Assembly: GCA_031178305.1 (NCBI GenBank)
Contig: JAPSJG010000268.1
Coordinates: forward strand, 1 to 5,777
Reading direction: 5' to 3'
Source: Sinorhizobium sp.
GTDB lineage: Bacteria; Pseudomonadota; Alphaproteobacteria; Rhizobiales; Rhizobiaceae
Length of the DNA: 5,777 bases
In this document: positions 1 through 5,427 of the stretch, one piece after another
Layout: each line of letters starts with the position of its first letter
Numbering within the stretch: the first letter of the stretch is position 1
Notes under the pieces: model-generated
What the model was told of the DNA's origin: nothing
Database searches by the model: none
Seen by the model: only the letters and a program-made list of their open reading frames with translations
Made by a program: the position numbers and the translations under genes

Positions 1-1492
1 CCTCTGCCGAACGGGAAGCGTGCACAAGCGTATCGGCATGGCTGTAGAGCACGTCGGCATAATGCGGACTCAATTGCTCGGCCTGTTCCAGCGAAGACAG
101 GCTTTCGTCCAAATCGCCCCGATAGAGCTTGACGACGCCCACCTCCCGATGAGCGGCAGGCAGCCCATCACTCGACTCGATGGCGTCCCTCGCGTGCTGC
201 TCCGCGGCCGCCAGAAGCTCCTCGTCGGCGCGCGCCGTCAGAAGCCATTCATTCACATAGGTGCGAGCCATGCCGCTCAGCGCCGGCGCGAAATCCTGCT
301 TGTGCTTCAGCGCCTCGCGGAAATCGCGGCGCGCCCGGCGAACCTCCGGAAGGCCGAGGTCGGACAGATGCCTGAGCCCGGCCAAATAGGCGTAATAGGC
401 CTCCGGATGCGCCAGGTAGTCCAGATGCTCCGCCTGCCCCGTCTCGACCCGCTGCGTCACCGCCCGTGCGATATGATAGGCGATCTGCTCGCGCTGCTGG
501 AGGAGGCCGACGGGTGAAATGGGAAAGCGCTCCGCCCAGACAATCTGGTCGGAAGGCAGGAAGATGAGCTGGGTGAAAAGGCCCCGATCTGACATATGGC
601 AATCGAGCGCATAGGTGACGCCGTGCTTCTCGAGAAAGGCGCCCTTGTCCACGGCCCTGCGAATGCGCTCGGCCGTATAGGGCGCGACGACCGACATCGA
701 GCGCAGCGAACAGAGCCCGATCGTGATGTCCTCGATCACCGCCACGCTGACGGAGTGGAGCATGGGATCGCTGCCGAGGGCGGCGGGTGGAAGCAGCGCG
801 ACTCGCGGCACCGTGGCCATTTCCAGCGCGCTGCCACCCAACGGCATTTCGCGGGCAAATGCGCCGGGCGGCAGCAAAGCCTTGGACGAAGCCACTTCCA
901 GCAAAGGGCCGCGGCTGGCGCGTTCCAGAATTTCCAGAATGACCGTATCCGCCGGGTCGAGCTCGAGCAGATGCATTGAGGCCGTGCGCAGCGTTGCCCG
1001 ATCGGAAAACCGCCCTTCGCCTTCGATCAGCGCGTTCCGCAACCGGTCCGTAAAAGCCCGCCGCTTCTCCGCCACCCAATCCGCATAGCGCCCGGGCGGC
1101 AGGTCCGCGAAGGCGAGGAAGGTTTCGCGCCAGAGCGATATTGCCTTGCGGAAGCTTTCCTCGGTCCCATTCGGCGCCTCGAAATCGACGAGATCGCAGG
1201 AGATCGGCCCGAGTGCCACATCCGTCTCCGTCGCTGAGAGGACCGGCCCGTCGCCGGTCGCCAGATGCCGCATGCGCCGGAGCGTCGAGCGCAGGTTGTT
1301 GAAGGCGACGGCCTTTTCCCGCTCGGGCCAGATGAGGGCCGCCAGCTTCTCGCGGGAGGCGGTCTCGCGTTCGGACGCGGCAAGATAGGCAAGGATCAGG
1401 AGGCCGCGCTCGGGACAGGCAACGGCGTTGCCGCCGGCATCTATGAGCCGCAACTCCCCGAAGGTCTGAAGGTAATAGTTGCCCCCCGTCAC
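1..1492 (-). CDS. SARP/BTAD-family transcriptional regulator with TolB-like and TPR regions (partial, 3' end off window)
   Basis: One uninterrupted minus-strand frame of 497 codons runs from GTG at 1492 past base 1; I translated it throughout and found no frameshift. Residues ~8-77 look like the OmpR/SARP winged helix (TFGELRL near 10-16; SREKLAALIWPE at 46-57; FNNLRSTLRRMR at 64-75). Residues ~98-190 fit the bacterial transcriptional activator (BTAD) helices (LVDFEAP, then a DWVAEKRRAF helix at 138-147). Residues ~245-340 (SVAVIEDITIGL, then VWAERFP at 318-324) resemble the TolB-like segment of CadC/adenylate-cyclase-type regulators. From ~380 there are TPR-like helical pairs. GTG is chosen because GAGG sits 5 nt before it and an in-frame TGA at 1612-1610 limits any extension. 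It is probably co-transcribed with the XRE gene ending 7 nt upstream. Being cytoplasmic with no visible membrane segment, it is likely a DNA-binding activator with a TPR sensor part. Its ligand and targets are unknown, and its C terminus is outside the window. Confidence 0.85.
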   Translation of the reverse strand, partial: MTGGNYYLQTFGELRLIDAGGNAVACPERGLLILAYLAASERETASREKLAALIWPEREKAVAFNNLRSTLRRMRHLATGDGPVLSATETDVALGPISCDLVDFEAPNGTEESFRKAISLWRETFLAFADLPPGRYADWVAEKRRAFTDRLRNALIEGEGRFSDRATLRTASMHLLELDPADTVILEILERASRGPLLEVASSKALLPPGAFAREMPLGGSALEMATVPRVALLPPAALGSDPMLHSVSVAVIEDITIGLCSLRSMSVVAPYTAERIRRAVDKGAFLEKHGVTYALDCHMSDRGLFTQLIFLPSDQIVWAERFPISPVGLLQQREQIAYHIARAVTQRVETGQAEHLDYLAHPEAYYAYLAGLRHLSDLGLPEVRRARRDFREALKHKQDFAPALSGMARTYVNEWLLTARADEELLAAAEQHARDAIESSDGLPAAHREVGVVKLYRGDLDESLSSLEQAEQLSPHYADVLYSHADTLVHASRSAE

Positions 1493-1499
1493 GGAAACC

Positions 1500-1865
1500 T
1501 CAACGCCCCGAAAAGCGCCAGCCACAAGGCCCTGGCACGACCCTCCGGATTGGACGCCGCCTCCGCTTCGATAGGAAGCTCGAAGCCCGCATTCCCGCTC
1601 CTGACTCGATCATCTCGCCCGGACCCCCTCCGGCTGAATTCGGCACATCTTCGAAAAAGAAGGAAAAATGCACATCGAGAATTTCCGCGATCTTCTCCAG
1701 GCGCTCCGCGGAGACCCGCTCTTCACCTCTCTCATGTTTGCGGATCTCCCCGACGGGGACCGCAAGCGCCGCGGCCAACTCTGCCGCGCTCATCTCCAGC
1801 GCCCTCCGGCGTAGCCGAATACGACGACCGACAAAAACGTCGATGGTATCGAGCACTCGCCCCAT
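1500..1865 (-). CDS. XRE-family helix-turn-helix transcriptional regulator
   Basis: A 121-residue protein. Residues ~9-73 follow the short rhizobial XRE regulator pattern: DVFVGRRIRLRRRALEMS, then AAELAAALAVPVGEIRKHERG with the recognition helix near 38-47, then VSAERLEKIAEILDV and SFFFEDVP at 68-75. In relatives the middle reads roughly FQQIQKYERG; here it is GEIRKHERG, so DNA specificity may differ. The last ~45 residues are low-complexity and Arg-rich (SKRRRRPIRR at 99-108) and unlike a defined domain. The ATG at 1865 is preferred over in-frame ATGs at 1910 and 1988 because GGGAGG lies 6 nt before it and the domain begins right after. Its stop (1502-1500) is inside the ribosome-binding stretch of the BTAD regulator, so the pair is almost certainly one transcript and possibly translationally coupled. 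It probably regulates itself and its partner; this is inference. Confidence 0.85.
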   Translation of the reverse strand: MGRVLDTIDVFVGRRIRLRRRALEMSAAELAAALAVPVGEIRKHERGEERVSAERLEKIAEILDVHFSFFFEDVPNSAGGGPGEMIESGAGMRASSFLSKRRRRPIRRVVPGPCGWRFSGR

Positions 1866-2248
1866 CCGACGCCTCCCGCTTGATCCCGCTGGCTGCTCAT
1901 GTAGAAGCATGCTTGAAAAGCAAGGGGGATGCAACCCGAGGATTATGGCGACGGACAGGGTTCTCGTGGATTTTGAATGTAGCGCCATCCAAGGCGCGGG
2001 CTTAGCGAACAGGTTTTATTGGGTTGAGCCAAACACTTGTGATGATATTCGGAGCAGTGCGACGGAAATATTCCAATGCCGTCAGGGCTTCTCATGAATA
2101 AGCCTTGTAGCAAATGCCAGCAGCCACTTCATGGCGTTAGGAACGGCCGGACTGCGCCCAATTGCGGTCATTGCACCGTCGCGGGTCTCCTGAGTGCCGC
2201 GCTAACCAGCGGCCGCCGTTTTGTTACCCGTGTCCTTCTTAGGAGATA
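1866..2248. other. Non-coding interval upstream of the XRE-BTAD unit and downstream of the Rieske gene
   Basis: No convincing gene is seen. The end near 1866 must contain the promoter of the minus-strand regulator pair. A CATAAT hexamer on the minus strand (1947-1942) is a possible -10, but no good -35 stands before it. The palindromes at 1905-1924 are listed separately. A plus-strand frame from ATG 2094 encodes two CxxC pairs but overlaps the 3' end of the Rieske gene in antisense; it is treated as a finding, not a gene. No clear hairpin-plus-T-run terminator was found after the Rieske stop codon. A NotI-like GCGGCCGC lies near 2210. Confidence 0.5.
1905..1924. promoter_or_regulatory. Interleaved palindromes upstream of the XRE gene, candidate operator
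   Basis: AAGCATGCTT (1905-1914) is a perfect 10-bp palindrome. Overlapping it, CTTG-AAAAG-CAAG (1912-1924) is a second inverted repeat with 4-bp arms. They sit 40-60 bp before the XRE start codon, where an autoregulatory operator would be expected. Short palindromes occur by chance, so this is only a candidate. Confidence 0.3.
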
Positions 2249-2815
2249 TCAGCCGATACGAACCACGGTTTCGGAGACGAACTCGAAGCGGGGGATCGCG
2301 AGGTTCTCCGGTGCTGGCCCCTCGCGGACGCGGCCGGCGGTATCATAGTGCGATCCGTGGCAAGGGCAGAACCAGCCCCCGAAATCGCCCGCCTGCCCTA
2401 GAGGCACGCAGCCGAGATGCGTGCAGACCCCGATCATCACGATCCAGTTCTCCCTCCCCTCGCCCGCCGAGCGGGCAAGGTCGGTCGCAGGCTGGTCGTC
2501 GGCTAGATTGGCATTCCGCGCCACAGGGTCCTTGAGGTCCTCCATTGCGACGGCTCTCGCAGCTTCGATCTCCTCCGGGGTCCGGTTGCGGATGAAGACC
2601 GGATGACCGCGCCACTTTGCGGTCAGCGACATGCCCGGTGTGAGTGAAGATACGTCTACCTCGATCGAGGCCATAGCAAGCGTCGATGCGTCAGGGCGCA
2701 TCTGATCGATGAATGGCCAGGAGGCGGCCCCGGCACCCACGACCCCTGCCATGGCTGTCACCAGATAGAGAAAATCGCGTCGGGTGGGTTCTCGCGTCTC
2801 ATCCATAATCATCAT
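2249..2815 (-). CDS. petA: Ubiquinol-cytochrome c reductase Rieske iron-sulfur subunit (orphan)
   Basis: This 188-residue protein is the Rieske 2Fe-2S subunit of the cytochrome bc1 complex, which carries electrons from ubiquinol to cytochrome c1 at the periplasmic face. A Tat-type signal anchor begins at TRRDF (11-15), followed by one hydrophobic segment (~16-36) that normally stays as the membrane anchor. WPFIDQM (34-40) and the hinge before SIEVDVSSL are typical. The cluster motifs are intact: CTHLGC (131-136) and CPCHGS (150-155), giving Cys131, His133, Cys150 and His153 as ligands with Cys136 and Cys152 as the disulfide; GPAP at 176 is the Pro loop. The length fits the family. ATG 2815 is chosen because a weak AGG lies 7 nt before it; ATGs at 2812 and 2806 are alternatives, and the frame extends to ATG 2908 with sequence that does not look like Rieske. 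No cytochrome b or c1 gene is adjacent, which is unusual. The motif spacing argues against the arsenite oxidase small subunit. Confidence 0.92.
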   Translation of the reverse strand: MMIMDETREPTRRDFLYLVTAMAGVVGAGAASWPFIDQMRPDASTLAMASIEVDVSSLTPGMSLTAKWRGHPVFIRNRTPEEIEAARAVAMEDLKDPVARNANLADDQPATDLARSAGEGRENWIVMIGVCTHLGCVPLGQAGDFGGWFCPCHGSHYDTAGRVREGPAPENLAIPRFEFVSETVVRIG

Positions 2816-2911
2816 GCTGAGGCCTACATAGCCTCGCTTCGCGTTGGAGTAGCGGCGTCGCACGCCTCTCTGGCAGCGTTGGAGGACGCCTTGCCGAAGG
2901 ATGCTCACGCC

Positions 2912-2940
2912 ATTTTACATCGCTACCGTGAGTATTGGAA
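2912..2940 (-). promoter_or_regulatory. Possible promoter for the Rieske gene
   Basis: On the minus strand, TTCCAA (2940-2935), a 17-nt spacer and TAAAAT (2917-2912) make a sigma-70-like pair. The -10 matches the consensus at 5 of 6 positions, but the -35 is weak. It would give a leader of roughly 90 nt before ATG 2815. Confidence 0.25.
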
Positions 2941-3212
2941 CGTCCGCGTTCAGGCGGCCTGTAATTGATCCGCAACCTCTAGTCTCGCTTCACGGAGCGG
3001 CCTGCGAGGCGCTGCCGACTGCGGCACAGCGCCAAATCGGAAGCGAGAGCGAGAATGCGGACATCTGAGTTCCTCTATCGCGCGCGCTGTCGGAACATCT
3101 CTGGGAGCAGCGACGAGGTATCGAATGCAATTCGCGCCGAAGTGGATCATGCTCGCTGCGGTGGCAGCGACATAGGCAGATTACAGCTTTTGCCTGAAAC
3201 GAACGCAGGACC
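2941..3212. other. Interval with no recognisable gene between the Rieske and DUF6428 genes
   Basis: Short frames exist on both strands here (66 codons minus at 3150-2950; 92 codons plus at 3055-3333), but none resembles a family I know. The plus one runs antisense into the end of the DUF6428 gene. The DUF6428 gene ends into this interval; no hairpin followed by a T-run was seen. It may be relict sequence left by rearrangement. Confidence 0.4.
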
Positions 3213-3734
3213 TCATGCGCAACACTTGGAGCTGGTGGATGAACCCAAGCACGAAGCTTCCTTAGTCGACTGCTCGGCCAGCCAGCGGTCCCGAGGCTTG
3301 CAGCTCGCGGGACGCGGCGTCAACGCAACGTGAAGGGCGCCGTCTTCCGCGACAGGATCGTTCGCGCAGAACAACTGCATCGGGCGGACTCCATCGCTCA
3401 CTTCGAAGGTCAGCTTGGCAGAGCCGTCGAGACGGACGTGTTCTGAAACCTTGCGAACGATGAATCCGAACTTCCCGGCCTCCATATGGGTCCGCCCGTC
3501 CTCCTCGATGTCCCACAGCTGCACGAAGATTTCCGACCAGGCCTCCGGGTTCGCCCCGCAGTCAAGCGCTGCGAACTGGCCAGCCTTGACCTCGGTCACG
3601 TGATAGCCGGGCTTCACGGGCTTTCCGTCGTATGTGAACACCAGTGGCAGTTCCGGGGCGTCCGCGATCCTGTCGAGCAACTGCCCGAGCGTGATGTCGG
3701 TTCTGTCGGAATGGGTATTGTCGATCATGTTCAT
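3213..3734 (-). CDS. DUF6428 family protein of the arsenic module
   Basis: A 173-residue soluble protein with no signal peptide or membrane helix. It matches my memory of DUF6428, a family often found beside ArsR regulators in alphaproteobacteria. The matching stretches are GQLLDRI near 17-23, PGYHVTEVKAGQFAALDCG (42-60), WSEIFVQLWD (66-75), MEAGKFGFIVRKV (84-96), SAKLTFEV (105-112) and PASCKPRDRW (142-151). Six cysteines are at 59, 123, 145, 162, 171 and 172, the last two in a KCCA tail. The gene is divergent from arsR across 43 bp and shares its operator region, so ArsR probably controls it. AAGGA lies 9 nt before ATG 3734; a second ATG at 3728 is an alternative. The function of the family is, to my knowledge, undetermined. 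The paired C-terminal cysteines suggest trivalent arsenic binding, but that is inference only. Confidence 0.8.
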   Translation of the reverse strand: MNMIDNTHSDRTDITLGQLLDRIADAPELPLVFTYDGKPVKPGYHVTEVKAGQFAALDCGANPEAWSEIFVQLWDIEEDGRTHMEAGKFGFIVRKVSEHVRLDGSAKLTFEVSDGVRPMQLFCANDPVAEDGALHVALTPRPASCKPRDRWLAEQSTKEASCLGSSTSSKCCA

Positions 3735-3746
3735 CTGAGCTATTCC
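3718..3746 (+). promoter_or_regulatory. Possible arsR promoter inside the start of the DUF6428 gene
   Basis: TTGTCG (3718-3723), a 17-nt spacer and TATTCC (3741-3746) resemble the rhizobial form CTTGAC-N17-CTATAT when read with the neighbouring bases (ATTGTC and CTATTC). Because the intergenic gap is only 43 bp, the -35 has to lie in the neighbouring coding sequence. The predicted start would leave a leader of about 25 nt, with the candidate operator just downstream. Confidence 0.35.
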
Positions 3747-3766
3747 TTGACTTCAATGTTTCAAGG
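3745..3766. repeat. Inverted repeat CCTTGA-N10-TCAAGG carrying both Shine-Dalgarno sequences
   Basis: CCTTGA (3745-3750) and TCAAGG (3761-3766) are perfect 6-bp arms, extended to 8 of 9 if ATTCCTTGA and TCAAGGATT are compared. Each arm provides AAGGA to the gene it faces: the left arm read on the minus strand serves DUF6428, and the right arm serves arsR. The symmetry may therefore come from two ribosome-binding sites, from an operator, or from both. Confidence 0.55.
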
Positions 3767-3776
3767 ATTATTGAAA
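3759..3776. promoter_or_regulatory. Candidate ArsR operator
   Basis: TTTCAA-GGATTA-TTGAAA is a perfect inverted repeat with 6-bp arms and a 6-bp spacer, ending 1 nt before the arsR start codon. Its TTCAA...TTGAA form is like ArsR-family operators in proteobacteria. It overlaps the arsR ribosome-binding site and the likely -10 region of the divergent DUF6428 gene, so a bound dimer could block both genes. Confidence 0.6.
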
Positions 3777-3793
3777 TATGGATGATCGTCAAG
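3764..3793 (-). promoter_or_regulatory. Possible DUF6428 promoter inside the start of arsR
   Basis: On the minus strand, CTTGAC (3793-3788) exactly matches the rhizobial -35 form. At a spacing of 17 nt the -10 would be TAATCC (3770-3765), and an AATAAT hexamer lies at 3772-3767. The candidate ArsR operator covers this -10. The alignment of the -10 is uncertain. Confidence 0.3.
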
Positions 3794-4119
3794 CCCTCGC
3801 TTCCTTCGCTGCGCTTTCCCAGGAGACCCGGCTCGCCATCGTAAGGACCCTGGTCGTCGCCGGCCCTGAAGGTCTGGCCGCCGGTTCTATCGCCGAACGC
3901 ATGAACGTCTCTCCATCAAACGTCTCGTTCCATCTCAAGGAACTCGATCGCTCGGGCCTCATCTCCCAGCGCCGGGAGTCGCGTTCGATCGTCTACCGCG
4001 CAAGTTACGACACGTTGGCCGACCTCGTGACGTTTCTGATGGAAGACTGCTGCGCGGGACATCCCGAAATCCGCGGCTCGGTAGAACGATCCGCTTGCTG
4101 CTGCCCGACCGAAGCATAA
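3778..4119 (+). CDS. arsR: ArsR-family arsenic-responsive transcriptional repressor
   Basis: A 113-residue ArsR/SmtB winged-helix repressor. The opening FAALSQETRLAIVRTLV (10-26) is the family dimer helix, and the DNA-binding helices are at ~36-60 (IAERMNVSPSNVSFHLKELDRSGLI). The wing is QRRESRSIVYRAS (64-76). Cysteines occur only in the tail: Cys91-Cys92 after LMED, and Cys107-108-109. A Cys pair right after this last helix is the arsenite site known from C-terminal-type ArsR proteins such as that of Acidithiobacillus ferrooxidans, whose third ligand comes a few residues later. Here no cysteine stands there (AGHPEIR) and the late triplet may substitute. AAGGA lies about 10 nt before ATG 3778. 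It is divergent from DUF6428 and followed 19 nt later by the MFS gene, probably in one operon. Arsenic rather than another metalloid is inferred from tail and context. Confidence 0.92.
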   Translation: MDDRQALASFAALSQETRLAIVRTLVVAGPEGLAAGSIAERMNVSPSNVSFHLKELDRSGLISQRRESRSIVYRASYDTLADLVTFLMEDCCAGHPEIRGSVERSACCCPTEA

Positions 4120-4125
4120 AGCGCC

Positions 4126-4141
4126 GAGGAATACGTCGTTG
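4126..4141 (+). promoter_or_regulatory. Ribosome-binding site and TTG start of the MFS gene
   Basis: GAGGA (4126-4130), an 8-nt spacer and TTG (4139-4141) decide the start. The arsR stop is at 4117-4119, so translation of the two genes may be coupled. A TTG start usually lowers output, which is reasonable for a membrane pump. Confidence 0.6.
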
Positions 4142-5341
4142 CATAAGACCAAGGTTCCGGCGGGCATCGTCTCCGCGCTCGGCGTTACGCAGATCATCGG
4201 CTACGGCACCCTCTATTACTCCTTCAGCATCCTCGCGCCTGGAATGGCCGAAGACTTGGGCATAAGCCTAGAGCGAGTCTTCGCCGTCTTCTCGGTCTCG
4301 CTGTTCGTTGGGGGCCTGTCGGCTCCGTTCATCGGCAGACACATGGACAGGATTGGCGCGGCGACGGTGATGACGCTTGGTTCGGCCCTTTCGGCGTTCA
4401 CCCTGGCGCTTTGTGCCTGGTCCCCGTCCGTGGCAATCTTCGCCCTCGCGATTGTTCTGCTCGAAGTCTCCTCGGGTATGGTCCAGTACCAGGCAGCCTT
4501 CGCGACGCTGGTGGAGAGCGAACCGCGTTCAGCCTCCCGCAGCATCACCTACCTGACCCTGATCGGCGGCTTTGCTTCCACCATTTTCTGGCCGATCGCC
4601 GCGACACTGACCGGATACCTGTCCTGGCGGGAAATCTATCTTTTGTTTGCCGCGTTGAATCTCCTCATCTGCATGCCACTGCACTACGGGATCAGGAGAG
4701 CCGGAAAGGGCAGTTCCAGGACGGACGCGGCACAAACCCGCGAAGTTGTCGTCGGCGCTCTTCCGCCGCAGGCTAGCCGTCGCGGCATGATACTGGTCTC
4801 CTTTGCCTTCTCGCTTTCGGGCTTCACTCTCGCTGCAATTCTCGCGCACATGGTGCCGATGCTCGGCGCGATCGGACTTGGCGGTGCGGCGGTCGTCATC
4901 GGCTCGCTGTTCGGCCCGGCACAGGTCATGAGCCGCCTGATCAACATGGCCTTCGGTCAGAGCCTATCTCCGCCCGCGCTTGCAATAGTTTCCGCGACCC
5001 TCATGGTCCTCGGCGTCCTGGTGCTCGGGGTGTCGGGCGACTGGTTGCCCGGCGCGGTGGCTTTCGCCATCTGCCTTGGTCTCGGGTCCGGTATCAACAG
5101 CATCGCTCAGGGAAGCTTGCCGCTCTACCTTTTCGGCTCCGCTGGATATGGCGCGATCACGGGCAAGATGGCAGCCGCAAGGCTGGCGATCGGAGCGGCC
5201 GCCCCCTTCGTGTTCGCCATGGCGATGGAGCATCTCGGCATCGCCATGGCGCTGTTCGTCAATGCTCTGCTTGGCACCCTCGGCATCAGTGCGTTTATCG
5301 CCGTGGCTGCATCCACGCGAAGCCCTAGGAATCCTGAGTGA
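4139..5341 (+). CDS. arsK: MFS transporter, probable arsenite efflux pump (ArsK-like)
   Basis: A 400-residue inner-membrane carrier of the major facilitator superfamily with about 12 hydrophobic segments in two halves (roughly 10-32, 46-66, 74-94, 97-117, 136-160, 164-184, then 215-237, 245-262, 280-300, 303-324, 338-362, 366-390). The loop at ~185-213 is charged and probably cytoplasmic. MFS motif A is recognisable as GRHMDRIGA (66-74). VTQIIGYGTLYYSF (16-29) and LIGGFASTIFWP (141-152) are typical of one proteobacterial MFS group. Only three cysteines are present (92, 178, 312). The start is TTG at 4139: GAGGA lies 8 nt before it, no in-frame ATG or GTG occurs after the arsR stop, and the next Met is beyond the first helix. 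Position behind arsR points to arsenic export. I name it after ArsK of Agrobacterium, an exporter of trivalent arsenicals and antimonite. ArsJ is less likely because no gapdh partner is seen. The family is clear; the substrate is inferred. Confidence 0.8.
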   Translation: MHKTKVPAGIVSALGVTQIIGYGTLYYSFSILAPGMAEDLGISLERVFAVFSVSLFVGGLSAPFIGRHMDRIGAATVMTLGSALSAFTLALCAWSPSVAIFALAIVLLEVSSGMVQYQAAFATLVESEPRSASRSITYLTLIGGFASTIFWPIAATLTGYLSWREIYLLFAALNLLICMPLHYGIRRAGKGSSRTDAAQTREVVVGALPPQASRRGMILVSFAFSLSGFTLAAILAHMVPMLGAIGLGGAAVVIGSLFGPAQVMSRLINMAFGQSLSPPALAIVSATLMVLGVLVLGVSGDWLPGAVAFAICLGLGSGINSIAQGSLPLYLFGSAGYGAITGKMAAARLAIGAAAPFVFAMAMEHLGIAMALFVNALLGTLGISAFIAVAASTRSPRNPE

Positions 5342-5385
5342 CTAAATTGCCTTCAACGACACCCGCTTTCCTTTCGGCGGCCTGT

Positions 5386-5427
5386 TCCTTCCGTAGCGGA
5401 TCGTCCGGCAGCGGCAGTACGGAAGGA
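5386..5427. repeat. Inverted repeat inside the arsH remnant
   Basis: TCCTTCCGTA (5386-5395) and TACGGAAGGA (5418-5427) are perfect 10-bp arms around a 22-nt loop that itself contains CGGA-TCG-TCCG (5398-5408). It lies 45 bp after the MFS stop. No T-run follows on either strand, so it is not a standard intrinsic terminator, although a Rho-type or transcript-protecting role is possible. It coincides with the point where similarity to ArsH is lost. Confidence 0.5.

Noticed and set aside
20..1392. Several long open frames on both strands (such as 596-979 plus and 1079-249 minus).
   Set aside because: They are shadows of the BTAD regulator. Only the frame from GTG 1492 gives recognisable winged-helix, BTAD, TolB-like and TPR sequence across the whole stretch.
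2249..2815. Rieske protein as the arsenite oxidase small subunit, suggested by nearby arsenic genes.
   Set aside because: CTHLGCVPLG, CPCHGSHYD and GPAPENLAIP are bc1-type; arsenite oxidase small subunits differ around both motifs, and no large molybdopterin subunit is present.
2950..3150. Small minus-strand gene of 66 codons.
   Set aside because: It has no recognisable motif, no clear ribosome-binding site and low-complexity Arg/Ala-rich content typical of chance frames in GC-rich DNA.
4139..5341. Transporter as ArsJ or Acr3.
   Set aside because: Acr3 is a ten-helix carrier of another family, and ArsJ normally pairs with a gapdh gene, which is absent. ArsK-like is the better fit, although the substrate is unproven.
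5386..5427. Intrinsic terminator of the arsR-MFS operon.
   Set aside because: The stem is good, but there is no T-run on either strand and the loop is long.
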